DNA of 64,000 nt from positions 289,787,957 through 289,851,956 of the forward strand of contig NC_081410.1 of NCBI RefSeq assembly GCF_030272615.1. The letters are read 5' to 3'. The notes under the pieces were generated by a model, which saw only the letters and a program-made list of their open reading frames with translations, did not search any database and was not told the origin of the DNA. Within the stretch, counting starts at the first letter, position 1. The number at the start of each line of letters is the position of its first letter. Positions 34,217 through 47,008 of the stretch are shown piece by piece. This DNA is from Cryptomeria japonica (taxonomy: Eukaryota; Streptophyta; Pinopsida; Cupressales; Cupressaceae). Made by a program: the position numbers and the translations under genes.

Positions 34217-36364
34217 AACTATCAACAATGATATGATCTAACATATATACAAGATCCTAAAAGTTTCATTATGTGTGGAATCTAAACAACTTGTAAACAA
34301 GTGTGAATCCTCCCAAGAACATAGGAAATCAAATTATTCTACCCTAAATAGCTTTATGAATCTAATTATGCAGAGATGAGAGTGTCAAAATTCTCTTCAA
34401 ACTTTGCATCACTAAGAGGATAGTTATAATTGACAATGTGTAAAAACAAGGCATAGTAATCTATGAGCCATGTTTTATTGTTCCAACAAATTCTCCTTAT
34501 AATTTATATTCCTAATCGACAACATCAACAACGACATAAAGATTTATAAATAAACTATTCATACATTCTGAATCATTGCCTCCATCAACTACAAAAGTTT
34601 AAACATGTTGGTGATCATCCTTTAGTTGTGGATTGACAATTGCCTTTTGCTACAAGTTATTTTATTCAAAGCATCTAATCAAAATCAATCATCACTATTA
34701 ACATAAAATTTCATAACATTCCATAAACATTTGAAAAACCACACATTCATTTATCACTATAATATATACCATCCATAGTACTCAAATACTTAAGATAGCT
34801 AAGAATGTTTGGATAATGTCTTACAAGTATAAGAAGAATCTCAAAAATTGTGGGGATTGTTTATAATTAAAAATTTGATGATGGCTTGGGAAACTACTAT
34901 ATGTATATAGTAAGAATATCAAAATTTCCTTGTTATCAAATTTGATTTTGGAATAACATATCATAGAGTTAAAGGTTCCTCCATTATCAAAATGCTTCCA
35001 TAGTATGTATTTAGTCATATCTTAGTTGCACATATTCAAATAGATTTTGTCCTACATTGGTTGCACACATTTAAATATTTTTTTCATAGGATAATGGTCA
35101 CCTTTTCTTTAATATAACTCTCACTAGAACATCCTTTCTTCAAAATTTCTTTAGGTAAGACTATCCATCAGATCCCTTTTCTATGTGTTTATTTTGGTGT
35201 CTTATGGTACCCTCTAGAAACATTCTACATGATGAACCTTATTATACATATGTTTCTTCTCAAAGAAATTCAAATACTAAATCTTATTTTGTGGGTGATA
35301 ACACACTATTTATAAATAATAATGATGAAGTTAATATTATAATTAAATTTCATGACTATTGTGCATGGTATTATGTTAAAATTACATATAATAAGAACAT
35401 AGAATACTTCATGAATAGATCTAACATTTTCTTAGATTAGATCCCCACTAAATAGTGCCATTGGTCAAGCTTGAAAAAATCACTCAACACCATAACATAC
35501 CATTTGGTATTAGTGTTTCTTTCATGTAAATGCGAAAGATATAATGAGAAAACTTAGCTAAAATTACATTTTTAGGAAACTATTGCCCAAAAAGTAGTAT
35601 ACAAATAATAGTTTAGAGATATGAGACTATAAGTCAGAAACAAGATTTTGGAATGAATAGCTTAGAAGATAGGATGGTCTTTAGGACCTTAATATCTTAA
35701 GGATACATCCCCTTAAGAATATATATGTATAGGATATATATCTATTAACTATAATAGATAACATATATATCATATAGATATAGCATATAGATAAGAGATA
35801 GAAAAGATATAAGATACAATAAAGTTATATGGAATGTACTTGGTATATTCATATATGGATATAAATACATTTAATTTTGGGTCTAACCTATGTATATAAT
35901 GTTTCTTTCTAATTAAGTACTTAAATAGGATCTAGATTACTTTGTTTGTTACCCCAATAGGACTGAGTCTGAGGTATTAAGACTGCAATTGTGGAAATCC
36001 TTTAGCAATAGAGCTCTAGTTTGTCTCCATTATATTTCTTTCTAACATTTGTTCTATTGTTGGGACCCTCATTAGGTTTTGTTAGGGTTTTTCTAGGATA
36101 AAAAACTTGAATACTAAATCTATCATAAAATAAAAAAAAGAAAGAAAGAAATAAGAATACGGATATGATTGATAAAATTTATGCTTTCTTGATGTCTACC
36201 CTATGAGAAGGGGTTAGGTGCAAAGGGGATCAGAAAGATAAAGGGGGGAATGGTCCAAAAAGACTAATGAAAATATGTGACCATTAACACAACCAAATAG
36301 ATAACCACCATGGGACATAATAAAATAGTAATGTGATACCAAATCCTAAACACCCATGCCAAAA
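34217..36364. other. Unassigned AT-rich DNA
   Basis: Continues the target DNA of element D. Contains low-complexity AT sequence (35700-35890) and a short A/GA-rich run near 36115-36150. An open frame at 35183-35440 has no recognisable domain and is probably chance. A TGGTATCAC-like site on the minus strand near 36331-36343 may belong to the LTR that follows. Confidence 0.5.
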
Positions 36365-37660
36365 TGTGATAACAAGAATGAAGAACACAAATGGACACTG
36401 AGAAGGGGGTGAATCAATGTATTTGAAAAATTTTAACTGTGTGCAAGTATAAAAACTACAATTAATTAAGAACATACACACATGCATAATTCAAACAACA
36501 ACACAAAATATATGAGGAAAACTCAATGTGGGAAAAACGTTAGTGAAAATAGCTACTGGAGTCTACTGCTCCAATCCAGCCTCACAATAAATAATAGATT
36601 ACAATATTTAGAGCACAAACCCAAGGAGAACCAACCCCTAAAACATTAGGGCACCAACCCAAGAAGCACCAACCCCTAATTTTATGAGCACCTACTCAAA
36701 GGAGCACCTACCCTTGCTTTGAGCATCCACTCAGAGATTTACAGTGATTGATCAATTTTACAATGCAATGGCAAATCCTTGTTACAAATGAGTTTTGTAA
36801 CTTAAAAATTTATCATATCTTCTTAATAACTTTCTCTACCTACTGAATTTTTTCCTTTGTTTCTCCTCCTTTCTATGTTTGGTTGTCTTCCTCTTTCTAT
36901 TACAACATTATTCTCCAAAATTCATTGTTCTTGCTCTGTGCTAACTCTTTCTACTTCTAGAAATTTTCTCTATTTTCTTTTGGTAGAAACATACTCTCTC
37001 TCTCTTTCTCACCTCACCTTCAGTTGACTTGTTGAGATATCTATATTTTCTACCTCAATCTCTATCTTGATAGCCACACCAACCAATGTCAAATATTATC
37101 ACACCTCCTGCTCTTATTGACTTTGTACACATCAAAGATTACTTCTATTGCAAACTTGAATATTTTATTCAAGTTGGTTATCTTGGAGATCTACAACTAT
37201 AGAAATTTTATTCTATCTTGAATATGATCTCATATTTTCCACTTGTAGTGAATTCATTCAATCTTTCTTATGATCCTTCTCTTTACTTAGATTAATAGGC
37301 TTAGTAATCTTCCTCTTCCCAAAATGATCTAGAATCCTTCCTCAAGCCACACAACCTTCCTGCAAAACGGTCGCCATTAATGTGTTTTAATTTCCTCTCT
37401 GAAAAGATTGACAACTACCACATTAGAATCCTTTGTCACCAACTTCACCATATTAGATATCTTCTTCGATCAACTAGGGAGCCACATATCTCTGTATTCT
37501 TCATCCAGATCCATCGCTCAAGGTCGGTTGGCCTCCACATAAAACCCTTATGCCAATCGACATGCACAGATATAAAAAATATTCATAATCATCATCCAAG
37601 TCACCTAGTCAACCATACTCAACCGCCACATGGACTATCATCCTTATCAGGCTGCCAACA
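36365..37660 (-). repeat. Orphan copia-type LTR (solo or truncated)
   Basis: On the minus strand it starts TGTTGGCAGCCTGATAAGG and ends ...CTTGTTATCACA. It carries the same 3' cassettes as the other copia LTRs here: TTGATTCACCCCCTTCTCA (about 36401-36419) and a GTTTTTCCCACATTGAG block (about 36520-36540), at the right spacing. No second copy and no target duplication found; a TGGTATCAC sequence lies about 20 bases beyond the end. Boundaries approximate. Confidence 0.45.
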
Positions 37661-37710
37661 TGTTAACTAAAACACCTCTTATGGTCATACTAAATTTAGT
37701 ATTTGTCACT

Positions 37711-38345
37711 GCGGGCTAGCCAGATGCTCATTATTTTTCCTTTTAACTTATCTCATGAGTTCCTCTTTACATCCATCTACATACGCGAGGTAGCAGGATG
37801 CTCCTTTTGCTTCACTGTCTTATCCTTCATGACCATCAAATGCCCACCTTGAGTGATGCAGGATAGAAGGATTCATCTACCGCTATCATCATGTTAACTC
37901 GCAAGACCTTTAGTCTCAATGCAAACGAGCCACGGGATAGAAGGAACCATTCAATGCTCTATTTGTGTTGTCCTATGAGATATTTTGTGTGCTCCTTAAC
38001 CTATGCAATATAAGGGGATCTGCAGTATTCCCTTTTGTTTCTTATCTCGTGTGACTTTTGTTGGTTACTTTTGACACTGCAGGATAAAAGGGACCACCTT
38101 GTTCATCAAACTTAAGTTATCCCATGCAACTAGCACATGACCTTTTCAATAATGCGGGATAGCAAGTAGTGCCACTATTGTGTTATCCCATGAGGCACTC
38201 AACACTTGACCAACATGTTGTGGGATAGTGGGGGGTCTTCAACCTCTATGAAACATTTATCCCGCATGAATCATGCATCATTCTTTTCAACGTTGCAGGA
38301 AGCTAAAAATGACCTTTTCTTTGTTCAAGTGTTATCCCGCACGGT
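37711..38345. repeat. ~73-bp degenerate tandem array with inverted GCGGGAT/ATCCCGC motifs
   Basis: About nine units. TGCGGGATAG-like boxes start near 37711, 37785, 37858, 37931, 38005, 38079, 38154, 38219 and 38295 (spacing 65-76). Between them lie TTATCCCRYATGA-like boxes near 37747, 37819, 37883, 37967, 38041, 38115, 38181, 38255 and 38331. The two box types are reverse complements, so each unit could fold into a hairpin. Slightly more GC-rich than the surroundings. Confidence 0.75.
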
Positions 38346-40059
38346 CTCTTCCCTATATTCGAATACACCACATAACCCATAGATACAAGTGAAAAAAACA
38401 ACTGCTTCCATGTGGAAATCATGGCTCTCAACCCCAACTCGGGACTCATTCACTATTGTTGACATGTGGAGATGATGAATCTAGTCAAAACCCATGCAAC
38501 ATAACATGACGTCTTATGCACGAATCCTATCAGCTTCCCTGCAACCTCTTGACATCCCTAGACATCACAATTTGTACCTACTATTCTAAAACCATTTGAC
38601 ATCCCTTCACATCAATGACAATAATTCCAATAAAGAATTGAAGATAAGTCAAATAGAGAATGTAATCAAGGAAGATTGAAACAATGGAAACTCTAAATGA
38701 GAATAAAGAAGGTGGAGAGAATAAATACATAGGTGAATAAATGAATGTTCTTGTTGGGACTCATAAAATTTGAGTATTCTGAGAGGCCCATTTCAAAATT
38801 CTACTCTGCACTTTCAAATGCATACTTAGTGAATCAGCCAGAGTGGTCTAGTTTGAAGAAGGGTAAAATGGAGCCAGTCGATTATCAAGAGGTAAAGCTT
38901 TGGAAACTTTTTGTACACCTTTCATTTGGCCTATGAAGTGTTTTTCAACTTTCAGATTTCAGTTTGGATCAGTTCATCAAGTACCCATTTCAAGGGGTGG
39001 ACTGAAAGTTGTTCTATGCACATATTCAGATTTTTATTAAGTGGCCTACTTTGAGCGCCTATAAATTTTGACCAGTAGATTACCATGTTTAAATTAAAAG
39101 TGAATTGAGTTTTATGCATATAGGTGAGTCCACATGCCAAGTTTTAGGTCTTTATGACTCTGTTTGATCAGTTTTCCAAGATGATTTCTTGAGCCACTTT
39201 ATTTAGTTTTCTGCACTTTCATTGTTGCATATGTTAAAGTGGCCATTTTCAAGAGCTTACCATTTGCACCCTGTCAGCCTTTTGGTCGAATTAAACATTC
39301 CATGATCTTCTTTTTACTTCAAGGTATCTATGCCCCAGATTTGGGAAACTACGGATACCATTTGATATTTTTAGTAAAGGCACTTTGAGGTCCCTGCACA
39401 TTGATTTTATTAGGTTCATAGTGCTGATAGAGCCAAATGGTTATCTTTGACCATTAACATCTTATCACCTGAGATTCATCGTGAGGAATGGTTTTGCAGG
39501 ATGAAAGTTAACATATCAGAGTACACGCCCATCAGTTTTTGAAGTCTAGAAAGGTGTTTTGACCAGTTTGAAAATTGCATCTTTGGGTTTAAATGCGAAA
39601 ATGTGGCATAGTTGCCAATGAGTTGCAAAACTCAGTTTAATGATCAGAAAACTGTGCCGATCAACTCCAGAGGTATGTTCAAGGTTCCTGAGGTATTTCA
39701 AAGGTTATTTGCATGAAAACAAATTTTTTTTAAGCCGGACCCACTTTGGGGCCCGACTTGGCTCATGCCCATGCATTAATTTTATGGTGAACTAATTTTA
39801 AAATAACATAATGCACACTTAACAAAATGAATGGAATAGCTTTCAATGCTTATACAATGGGGTTATGAAAGTAATTGTTCCTCACAATACTCCCATTTCT
39901 ACTTTGAAAGAGGTGTCTATCACCACAAGATTTGATAACCAGACAGATGTAAGCTTTCCAATTTGTGAAGGTGAGAGAGTTTTGGTTTCTCACAATCATT
40001 TACTTTGTGAATTTATCCTAAATGGAATCCTGCCTGTGCGGTGTGGGGTGCCAAATGAA

Positions 40060-40790
40060 AGAGTTTGAGAGAATAGAATTTGTTAAAAGGGCATAGAAGC
40101 TTCCAAGAAAATGTGATTGCCAAGCTTAAAACCAAATTCCATAACCTTTATTAATTTCTCCCACTACAACATTGAAGAAGGGCATCAGAAATTTTTAAAG
40201 CTAATGCAATTGTCAATTCTAATGCAAACATCCCTATGCGTGGTGTTTGGTGAAGGCCAAAGAAATTGGAAAATGAAATGCCAGCTCCTCCCTCTACGTG
40301 GTTAACAAAGGCCATTAATCTTTCAAACAAATAAAGTAGTAGTTAGAAGGCCACGTGAAACCTCCAATAGCAATGGCATTTGGCAAGTGAAAATGGCAAA
40401 TTCATCTCCTGCACAGTGGCACTAAAGAGGCACATTTACTAAACCAAATCCAAATTGGTAGTGGCAATAAAGTGATGGCGTTAAACCTTCAGGAAAATGC
40501 TATTAGCAGGTGTAGTACCAAAAATCCCTCGCATGCCTCTTCCTATCCCCTACGTGGTGTGGAGTTTGGGTGTGGGTTTGAAAAGTTGTTAACAAAATGC
40601 AATGTCAGGTGTAATAGCATCCTCCCTGCGTAGAATGTGGTGTTGAAAAGGTCATGGAACCTTTCAAGCAAATGCAATGCATTAGCAGGCATAATGCCAA
40701 ACTCTCCTTTGCATGGTTGTTGAGAAGGCTTTGAAAGCTTCAAAGAAAATGGTAAAGGCTGTCATAAATCCTTCAAAACGAATGAATAGA
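40060..40790. repeat. Degenerate ~75-80-bp repeat array
   Basis: A loose unit of the form CCCTnCGTGG...GAAAAGG...CTTTCAAnCAAATGCAAT...AGCAGG recurs near 40228, 40289, 40547, 40622 and 40702, with weaker copies between. Judged by eye; copy number and period uncertain. Confidence 0.45.
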
Positions 40791-41007
40791 ACAAGGGAAT
40801 AGGCACAGGCATATATCCCACATGGGCTGTGCATAGAAAATATTTGATATTTAAATGCAAAAGAACACATATCTATAATGTCTAAAGCATAAAGACTTTT
40901 GATAGGAGGATAGTTGGCGACCCGATGGCCCCCACGCACGTGCACAAATCCTGAGGCACCCAGGTTTTGTAGTAAAAAGGCGAATTAAAGAGCATGCAAG
41001 TTGTAGA

Positions 41008-41220
41008 TGATCGGACGACTATCATTGATTCGCAATGCGAAAATGCTCGAAAGTTACCCTTCGCGAACTGGTGACAAGGCACATGCAGAAAATGGTAGGT
41101 TAAAGATCGAACAAGTCCATGATGATCGAACGGTGGTTGTTGTGTCGCTATACAAAGGTGCATGAAAGTTACCCTTTGCAAACCAGCGACCGATGAGCTG
41201 GCAGGTTTGGGTGGCAGGTT
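41008..41220. repeat. Imperfect ~114-bp direct duplication
   Basis: GATGATCGGACG...CGAAAGTTACCCTTCGCGAACTGG...GGTAGGTT (from 41008) recurs as GATGATCGAACG...TGAAAGTTACCCTTTGCAAACCAG...GGCAGGTT (from about 41121). Several differences are CG-to-CA/TG changes, as expected from methylated CpG decay. Confidence 0.6.
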
Positions 41221-41446
41221 AGTTGGTGGGTCACGATGAGGTGTCATCCCAGTAGGATCCATGGGTGAATCACAGGCTGCCATGTGGCAAGGAGCAAAGG
41301 GTAAACTAGGTAAAAATCAAAGTTAAATAATATAGTTTAGACTATAGGTCAAAATCCAAAAATTTAAATGATGGGTCTTCATTCAAGATTAATTTGTTTG
41401 AGGGGTATGTTTTACCCAACTATAGACATATTATATACCATCAAAA

Positions 41447-41514
41447 AGCTCTCAAAATGAGGAATTAATTTATGCAGTTAGTTTCAATAGAGCTCTCAAA
41501 ATGAGGAATTAATT
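41447..41514. repeat. Short 24-bp direct repeat pair
   Basis: AGCTCTCAAAATGAGGAA plus six further bases occurs identically at 41447-41470 and 41491-41514, separated by 20 bases. Confidence 0.85.
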
Positions 41515-42249
41515 CATAAATCATTTGAGAGTAGTTTCCGCGAGAAGGATGCAAGGAAAATCTTCAGTTGGAAAAAAAGGGGACACTTGGAATTTTGTCA
41601 TGAAATCTGATTTTTTTCCCTCTCCTTCATATTCTCATTTCTTCTCTTTTGTAGGGGTTCGAGAATTTTGGATAAATGCTTTAGATTTTCATGGTTTTCA
41701 GTTCTAAGTTTTCTTCAAGATTGTACATGACAATGTTCTTTTCCAAAGAATAGAGTATGATTCATGCTATAGGTGTTTCTAATTGTAGGTTTTAATGTAT
41801 GTAAGGCATGCATAAATTCACAAAGAATTTGTCTCTAAAGTGTACTTTCATTTTATTCAAATCAGATCCTTACAAAGGATCAAGTTTTTCATGAGCAGTT
41901 GTGTCTATGAGTGTAATGTTTACTTGTAAATAATCTTTCAAGGAATATTTTAAACTGTGTGAGAAAATATTAATAAAATAGGGTTCATGTTCTGGATTTG
42001 ACATTTTCTATGAATGAGCTGAGTAATGCATTTATGTAAGGCATTAATGCAGGAATATTTAATGATGAAGATGGATTTGCAATAAAAGTTTTCATCTATA
42101 GTTTGATGTATGACTCTGTTGTCCTTGGATAAGGCACTGATCTTGCAATTAAGGGGATTCTCAAACAATATAAAATCAAATCAGAATATCTTTATTTTAT
42201 GTCCTATTGAAATGTTCCACCTATCTCATGCTCAAACATAGTTGAGTTG

Positions 42250-42700
42250 TGTAGGATTTTGCCAAGATCAAGGGCACAATGAAAAGCATAAAAAGAGAGA
42301 CAATAGAATGACAAGAACAAATTGTATTCTCATCAATATGCAAATGATCAACTGGATTAACCAATACAATGAATATAGGCCTGCTTATATAGGCATGGCC
42401 ATATGGATGTACGAGCACACAATTATGACATGTGGCTCAATGAGAAACAAGGGTAGGTAAGAAATACTAGGGGTAGGTAGGAGAAATAATATAATATTCC
42501 ACAAGAGGTGGATGACCCACCGAATGTGGAGTGTAACAGCAAAATAAGACCACAAAAGGTGGAATTTCTCCTACAAGCTCTATCCCTATGTGCACACTTC
42601 CCTAAGTGTCTCAAATCCAAACTACAAAGAGATGCATTATCCTAAGTTAACTTAAGTAAAGTGTAATAATATCCAAAATGAATATTTATTTACACCAACA
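42250..42700 (-). repeat. 3' LTR of element H
   Basis: Plus-strand TGTAGGATTTTGCC...TTACACCAACA. Followed by CCCCCCTTAAG (42701-), the polypurine tract on the minus strand. Confidence 0.96.
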
Positions 42701-43022
42701 CCCCCCTTAAGTGCAACTTACGGGAATGAAGACTCAAGTCAACAAAGCAAGATGGGTCCTGGCTACTAGGCCATGATAGGTACCCATGTACAATATGCAA
42801 ATGCAAGCAAAACAATGCAATGCAATCTCTCACAAATGGAGAAAGGGAGAAAACCCAGTGGGAAAAAAACTCCCCCCCAAAAGAGAGATGAATGTACAAA
42901 AGACTCTCAAAGAAGAAGGACAAAACCTCAAAGAGGAAAAAGTCCCCCCCATAAGAGAGGAAGGAGAAGTCAGCTGACCCCCCCTAATGACACATCCCGC
43001 ACCCTCAAGAGAGCTCACAACT

Positions 43023-44910
43023 ACTGGAACTTACTCTCAGTGAAAGGTTTGGTGAATATGTCAGCAACTTGCTCTGTTGTAGGACAATACTGCAAATCAA
43101 TGACCTACTCCTGGATGAGCTCTCGGATATAGTGCATATGAATCTCAATGTGTTTGGTCCACTGGTGCTAGACCGGGTTCTTCGAGATTGCAATAGCACT
43201 CTGATTTTCGCAATGTAGAACTGTCAACCATGGAGTGGTGAATCCAAACTCAGTGAGAATCTGTTGGAGCCAAATGGTCTCAGTCCCTGCGTTAACAGCG
43301 CCTTGATACTCAGCCTCAGTCAAAGAGAGAGCAATAGCATGTTGCTTCTTGTTCTGCCAACAAATGGGGCCCGAACCAAGGTGAAAACTGTAACCAGAAG
43401 TAGACTTATGATCATCAAGATCGCTAGCCCAATCAGAGTCTGTGTAACCAACCAAGTGAAGTCATGTGCTTGCTGCATAGTGAATCCCATAGTGATGTGT
43501 ACCCTGGATGTAATGAAGGATGCATTTGGTGGCTTTCAAATGAAGCTCATGTGGTTCCTACATGAAGCGGGAAACCATGCCAATGGCAAATGAAATATCA
43601 GGGCGTGTATGGGTCAAGTAGATGAGACTACCCACAAGTTGACGATCCAAAGTGGCATCAACCGGTGGAGAAGAACACTGGGCCTCAAGCTTGACTCCTG
43701 AAAGAAAGGGAGTCAGAGCAGGCTTACAATCAACCATATGAAAGCGTGCAAGTAGATCAAGAGCATACTTGGGCTGTGATAGTGTAATCCTAGAAGGTGA
43801 CTGTGAAATCTCTATCTTGAGAAAGTAGTGCAAAAGACCCAAGTCAGTCATAGCAAATCTATCATGCAAAGCAAATTTGACCCTGCTAATGATGGATGCA
43901 GTACTCCCTGTAATGATCAAGTCATTAGCATAGAGCACAAGTATCAAGTGAGAGTCATCCTGTTGCAAAATGTAGACATTCAGATCAGAATGAAACCTAC
44001 TGAATCATGCGAAGAGAAGAAAGGAATCCATCTTGGCGTACCAAGCCCTGGGGGCCTGCTTAAGGCCATAAAGAGATTTCGTTAGTCGGCAAACCAAGGA
44101 AGTATCCTAGATGAAACCCTGTGGCTGCTCTATATAAATCTCCTCATCAAGATCACCATGAAGAAAAGAACTCTTCACATCCATCTGATGTATAGCCCAA
44201 CCATGAGCTACAGCAATAGCAAGTGTCAAATGAATGGAGTTCATCTTGGCTATAGGTGCAAAGGTCTCAATATAGTCAACACCTGCAACCTGAGAGAAAC
44301 CTTTCACAACAAGTCGAGCCTTATACTTATCCACACTACCATCCGCTGCAAACTTTGTCTGATAGATCCACTTACATCGAACCATCTTTCTCCCCTTAGG
44401 GAGATGGACTAGATCCCATGTGTTGTTCCTCATCAAGGAACTATACTCTTCCTCCATAGCTTGGTCCCACTCAGGAACCTCTGATGCTTCCCTAAATGTC
44501 TATGGATCGGAAGCGGTAGCAATGAATGCATGTGGAAGATCTTGATGTTGTGATCGAGTTCTCCATGTATCTGAAGGATCCCCAACAAGAGAACCCGTGG
44601 ACTCAAGTGTCTGTTGAGCCCAACGAGGTTGAGGTGGAGGTGGAGAACGAGGCTCCTCAACTGCAAGTGGACCCTGTGGAGGTGTAACCCTACGAGTTAG
44701 AGTTGAAGGAGTCTCATCATCTGAATCACTAACATCACTATCCATAATGGAGGAAGGTGGAGGAGGTAGAGAGGCTAAGCTAGGAGAACTTTCCTCAAAG
44801 TGAACACTCCTCTCAATGAACACCTCATGTGTCTCTGGATCCATCAATCTGTATGCCTTAACACCGTCAGGATATCCAACAAATATGCAAGGCCGACTCT
44901 GAGGTTCCAA
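43023..44910 (-). pseudogene. pol: Element H linker, reverse transcriptase and RNase H
   Basis: The linker after integrase (44910-44500, PCIFVGYPDGVKAYRL, then a Pro/Ser-rich acidic stretch) leads to [74 protein letters not shown]. The active site reads YAND instead of YxDD, the first catalytic Asp being Asn (codon 43924-43926). RNase H follows: YTDSDWASDLDDHKSTSGYSF, LSLTEAEYQG, HCENQSAIAISKNP, TKHIEIHMHYIREL and EQVADIFTKPF. In-frame stops occur near 44499, 44106, 43557, 43456 and 43167. Confidence 0.92.
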
Positions 44911-47008
44911 TGTCTTGCATTTCTATGAAGGTATGTGAGCCCATGCTGGACACCCAAAGACTCTGAAATGTCTCACAATCGGTTTCCTACCAGCCCAAGC
45001 TTCAAAAGGAGTAATACCTTGCAAAGCTTTGTGAGGAACCCGATTCTAGATATGTAGGATCAAGAGAACGTGCATGTATCATACAGCTAGCCATTTCTTT
45101 GAGAGTTCTATTCTTGCGTTCTGCAACCCCGTTTTGCTATGGAGTGTATGCGACAGAATGCTAAAGATCAATCCCCTCAAATGTACAAAAATCCTCAAGT
45201 CTTTTGTTCACATATTCCCTTCCATTATTTGTGCGAAGAATCTTGACCACTTTCCCTGATTGCTTCTCCACACGAGTCTTGAAGTCCTAAAATCTGTCAA
45301 ATACTTCACTCTTATGAATAAGAAAGTAGACCCAAGTGAAGCGGGAGTAGTCATCAATGAAGGTGAGGACATAGCGGGCCTTACTAAATGAAGGTGCTGG
45401 AAATGGACCTGCTACATCGCTGTGAACAAGTTGTAGAACTTCCAAAGCTCTCCAAGCTTTCCCCTTATCAAACTTCTCTTCAGGATGCTTGCCCATGGAA
45501 CAACCTGAACATATGCCCTCTGAAAAACTGATTTGTGGTAGACCTGTGACCATGTCTTTAGTGCTGAGTTGTTGAAGATAGCGGTAGTTGAGGTGACCAA
45601 ACCACTCATGCCATAGCTTACTTTCTGAATTTGAATGAGTAAGCAAGGCCCTAGAAGGTGAACTTGGAACGAAGTGGGAGAATGAATAAAGCCTTGACTT
45701 GCCATTGACTTGTCCCACTGCTACCAAGGCATCATCATCAAGTTCCTTTACCACAACTAAATCTGGTGTAAACTCAACCTTTTTCCCATTTCCATAGTGA
45801 GTGATTTGGTAGATAGAGAGAAGGTTGGTAGACAAGTTAGGAACATAGAGAACATTCTCAAATGTTCCATCATCCATGTCAACTGAACCTTTCCCTTCAA
45901 CCTCTACTTGTGTATCATCACCTATGTAAATGTGAGGTACCTTAGATGGCTCCAATGAAGAAAACGGCTCCTTTGTAGAACCCATGTGATATGAGGCACC
46001 CGAGTCAAGTATCCATTGCTGTGAAGAACTTGTTGTAGCCACAAATGCTTGCCCTTTTCCCTTAGAATGTGAGGAAGAGGAAGGAGATGAATCCTTCTTT
46101 GTGTAGGCGGATGGCAAGTTGATGTTGTTTTTCTTAAGAAGATTAGTTAACTCATCAACTTGCTTTGCATGGCATCGATGCTTATCATGACCATACTTCT
46201 TGCAATATGCACATGTTGGTTTATCCTTCTTAGGTGGTGTCCCCTTCTTGGAAGAGGATGAAAAATTGCCTTGTGATGGAGAGGATGATTGTCCTTTTTC
46301 TTGGTGTGGCTTAGACTTAGAGTGCTTCTTCTTTTTGTTGGAATCTTTGCCTTGACTTCCTTGATTCCCTTGATTAGCCACCAAAGCCTTGGACTTTGAA
46401 GACTTGAGAAGTCCCATGTTCAACAACTTAGATTGTTCCAATATTAACATTTCTGTGAAAGCATCAAATGAAGGCATAACATAGGAACTCCCCACTGTCA
46501 AACGATGAGTTTGGAAGCTAGACACAAATGCTGCATATTCTGGTGCAAGCTTGTCCAACAAGTTGAAGATCAACTGAGCATCCTTTTTGTCAATTCCACA
46601 ATCCTTAAGCTTTTCTCTTAGCTCATTTGCTTTGGTGACATAATCTTGGATTGTATCAAAACTCTTGGGATCCAAGTTGGTGAGCTCATTGTCAATTTTG
46701 TAACCTTTGATTTCATCAACTTGACCATACAATTTCTGAAACATATCCCAAGCCTCCTTGATTGTTGTACACTTCTCAATGTGAAAAATGAGGTCATTTG
46801 ATACATACTTGTGCAAAGTTCCAAGAGCCATGCAATTCTTAGTGAGCCATTCTAATTGAGCATTAGGATCAGCCTTAGGATCAGGTGGTGCTGCTATTGT
46901 TCCATCTATGTAATGTGTGAGACCCTTTTCCATTAATTTACTCCAAACTTTAATTTTCTATGATGCATAATTATGTGGAGTTAAAGGTGGAAATTTATGA
47001 GGACCCAT
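44911..47008 (-). pseudogene. gag-pol: Element H gag, protease and integrase
   Basis: The likely start is ATG 47008 (MGPHKFPPLTPHNYAS), with a TAG at 46960-46958 where Trp is expected; an open frame of 548 codons then runs from 46933 to 45287. It holds the UBN2 capsid region (YVSNDLIFHIEKCTTIKEAW), a Ser/Lys-rich segment, the CCHC knuckle CAYCKKYGHDKHRC, an intact protease site (WILDSGASYHMG), the pre-integrase H/C residues (LWHEWFGHLN, CSGCSMGKHP) and the start of the integrase core (VHSDVAGP, FIDDYSRFTW). Past the TAG at 45289-45287 the core continues, with another stop at 45137-45139 just before QNGVAERKN. The third catalytic Glu is kept. Confidence 0.93.

Larger units (their letters stand above)
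38346..42244. other. Unassigned DNA left of element H
   Basis: No gene recognised. Open frames at 41283-40882 (minus) and 39865-40068 (plus) show no domain. Holds the degenerate repeats listed separately (40060-40790, 41008-41220, 41447-41514). The stretch reads like decayed LTR or repeat sequence without identifiable ends. Confidence 0.5.

Noticed and set aside
35700-35890. AT-rich TATATA stretch as promoter or origin
   Set aside because: Plain low-complexity AT sequence with no gene downstream and no paired motif.
37711-38345. CRISPR-like array
   Set aside because: Units are long and degenerate with no constant spacer pattern, and this is plant nuclear DNA.
40882-41283. 133-codon minus-strand frame
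   Set aside because: Lies across a direct duplication, without domain or homologous frame; probably chance in less AT-rich sequence.
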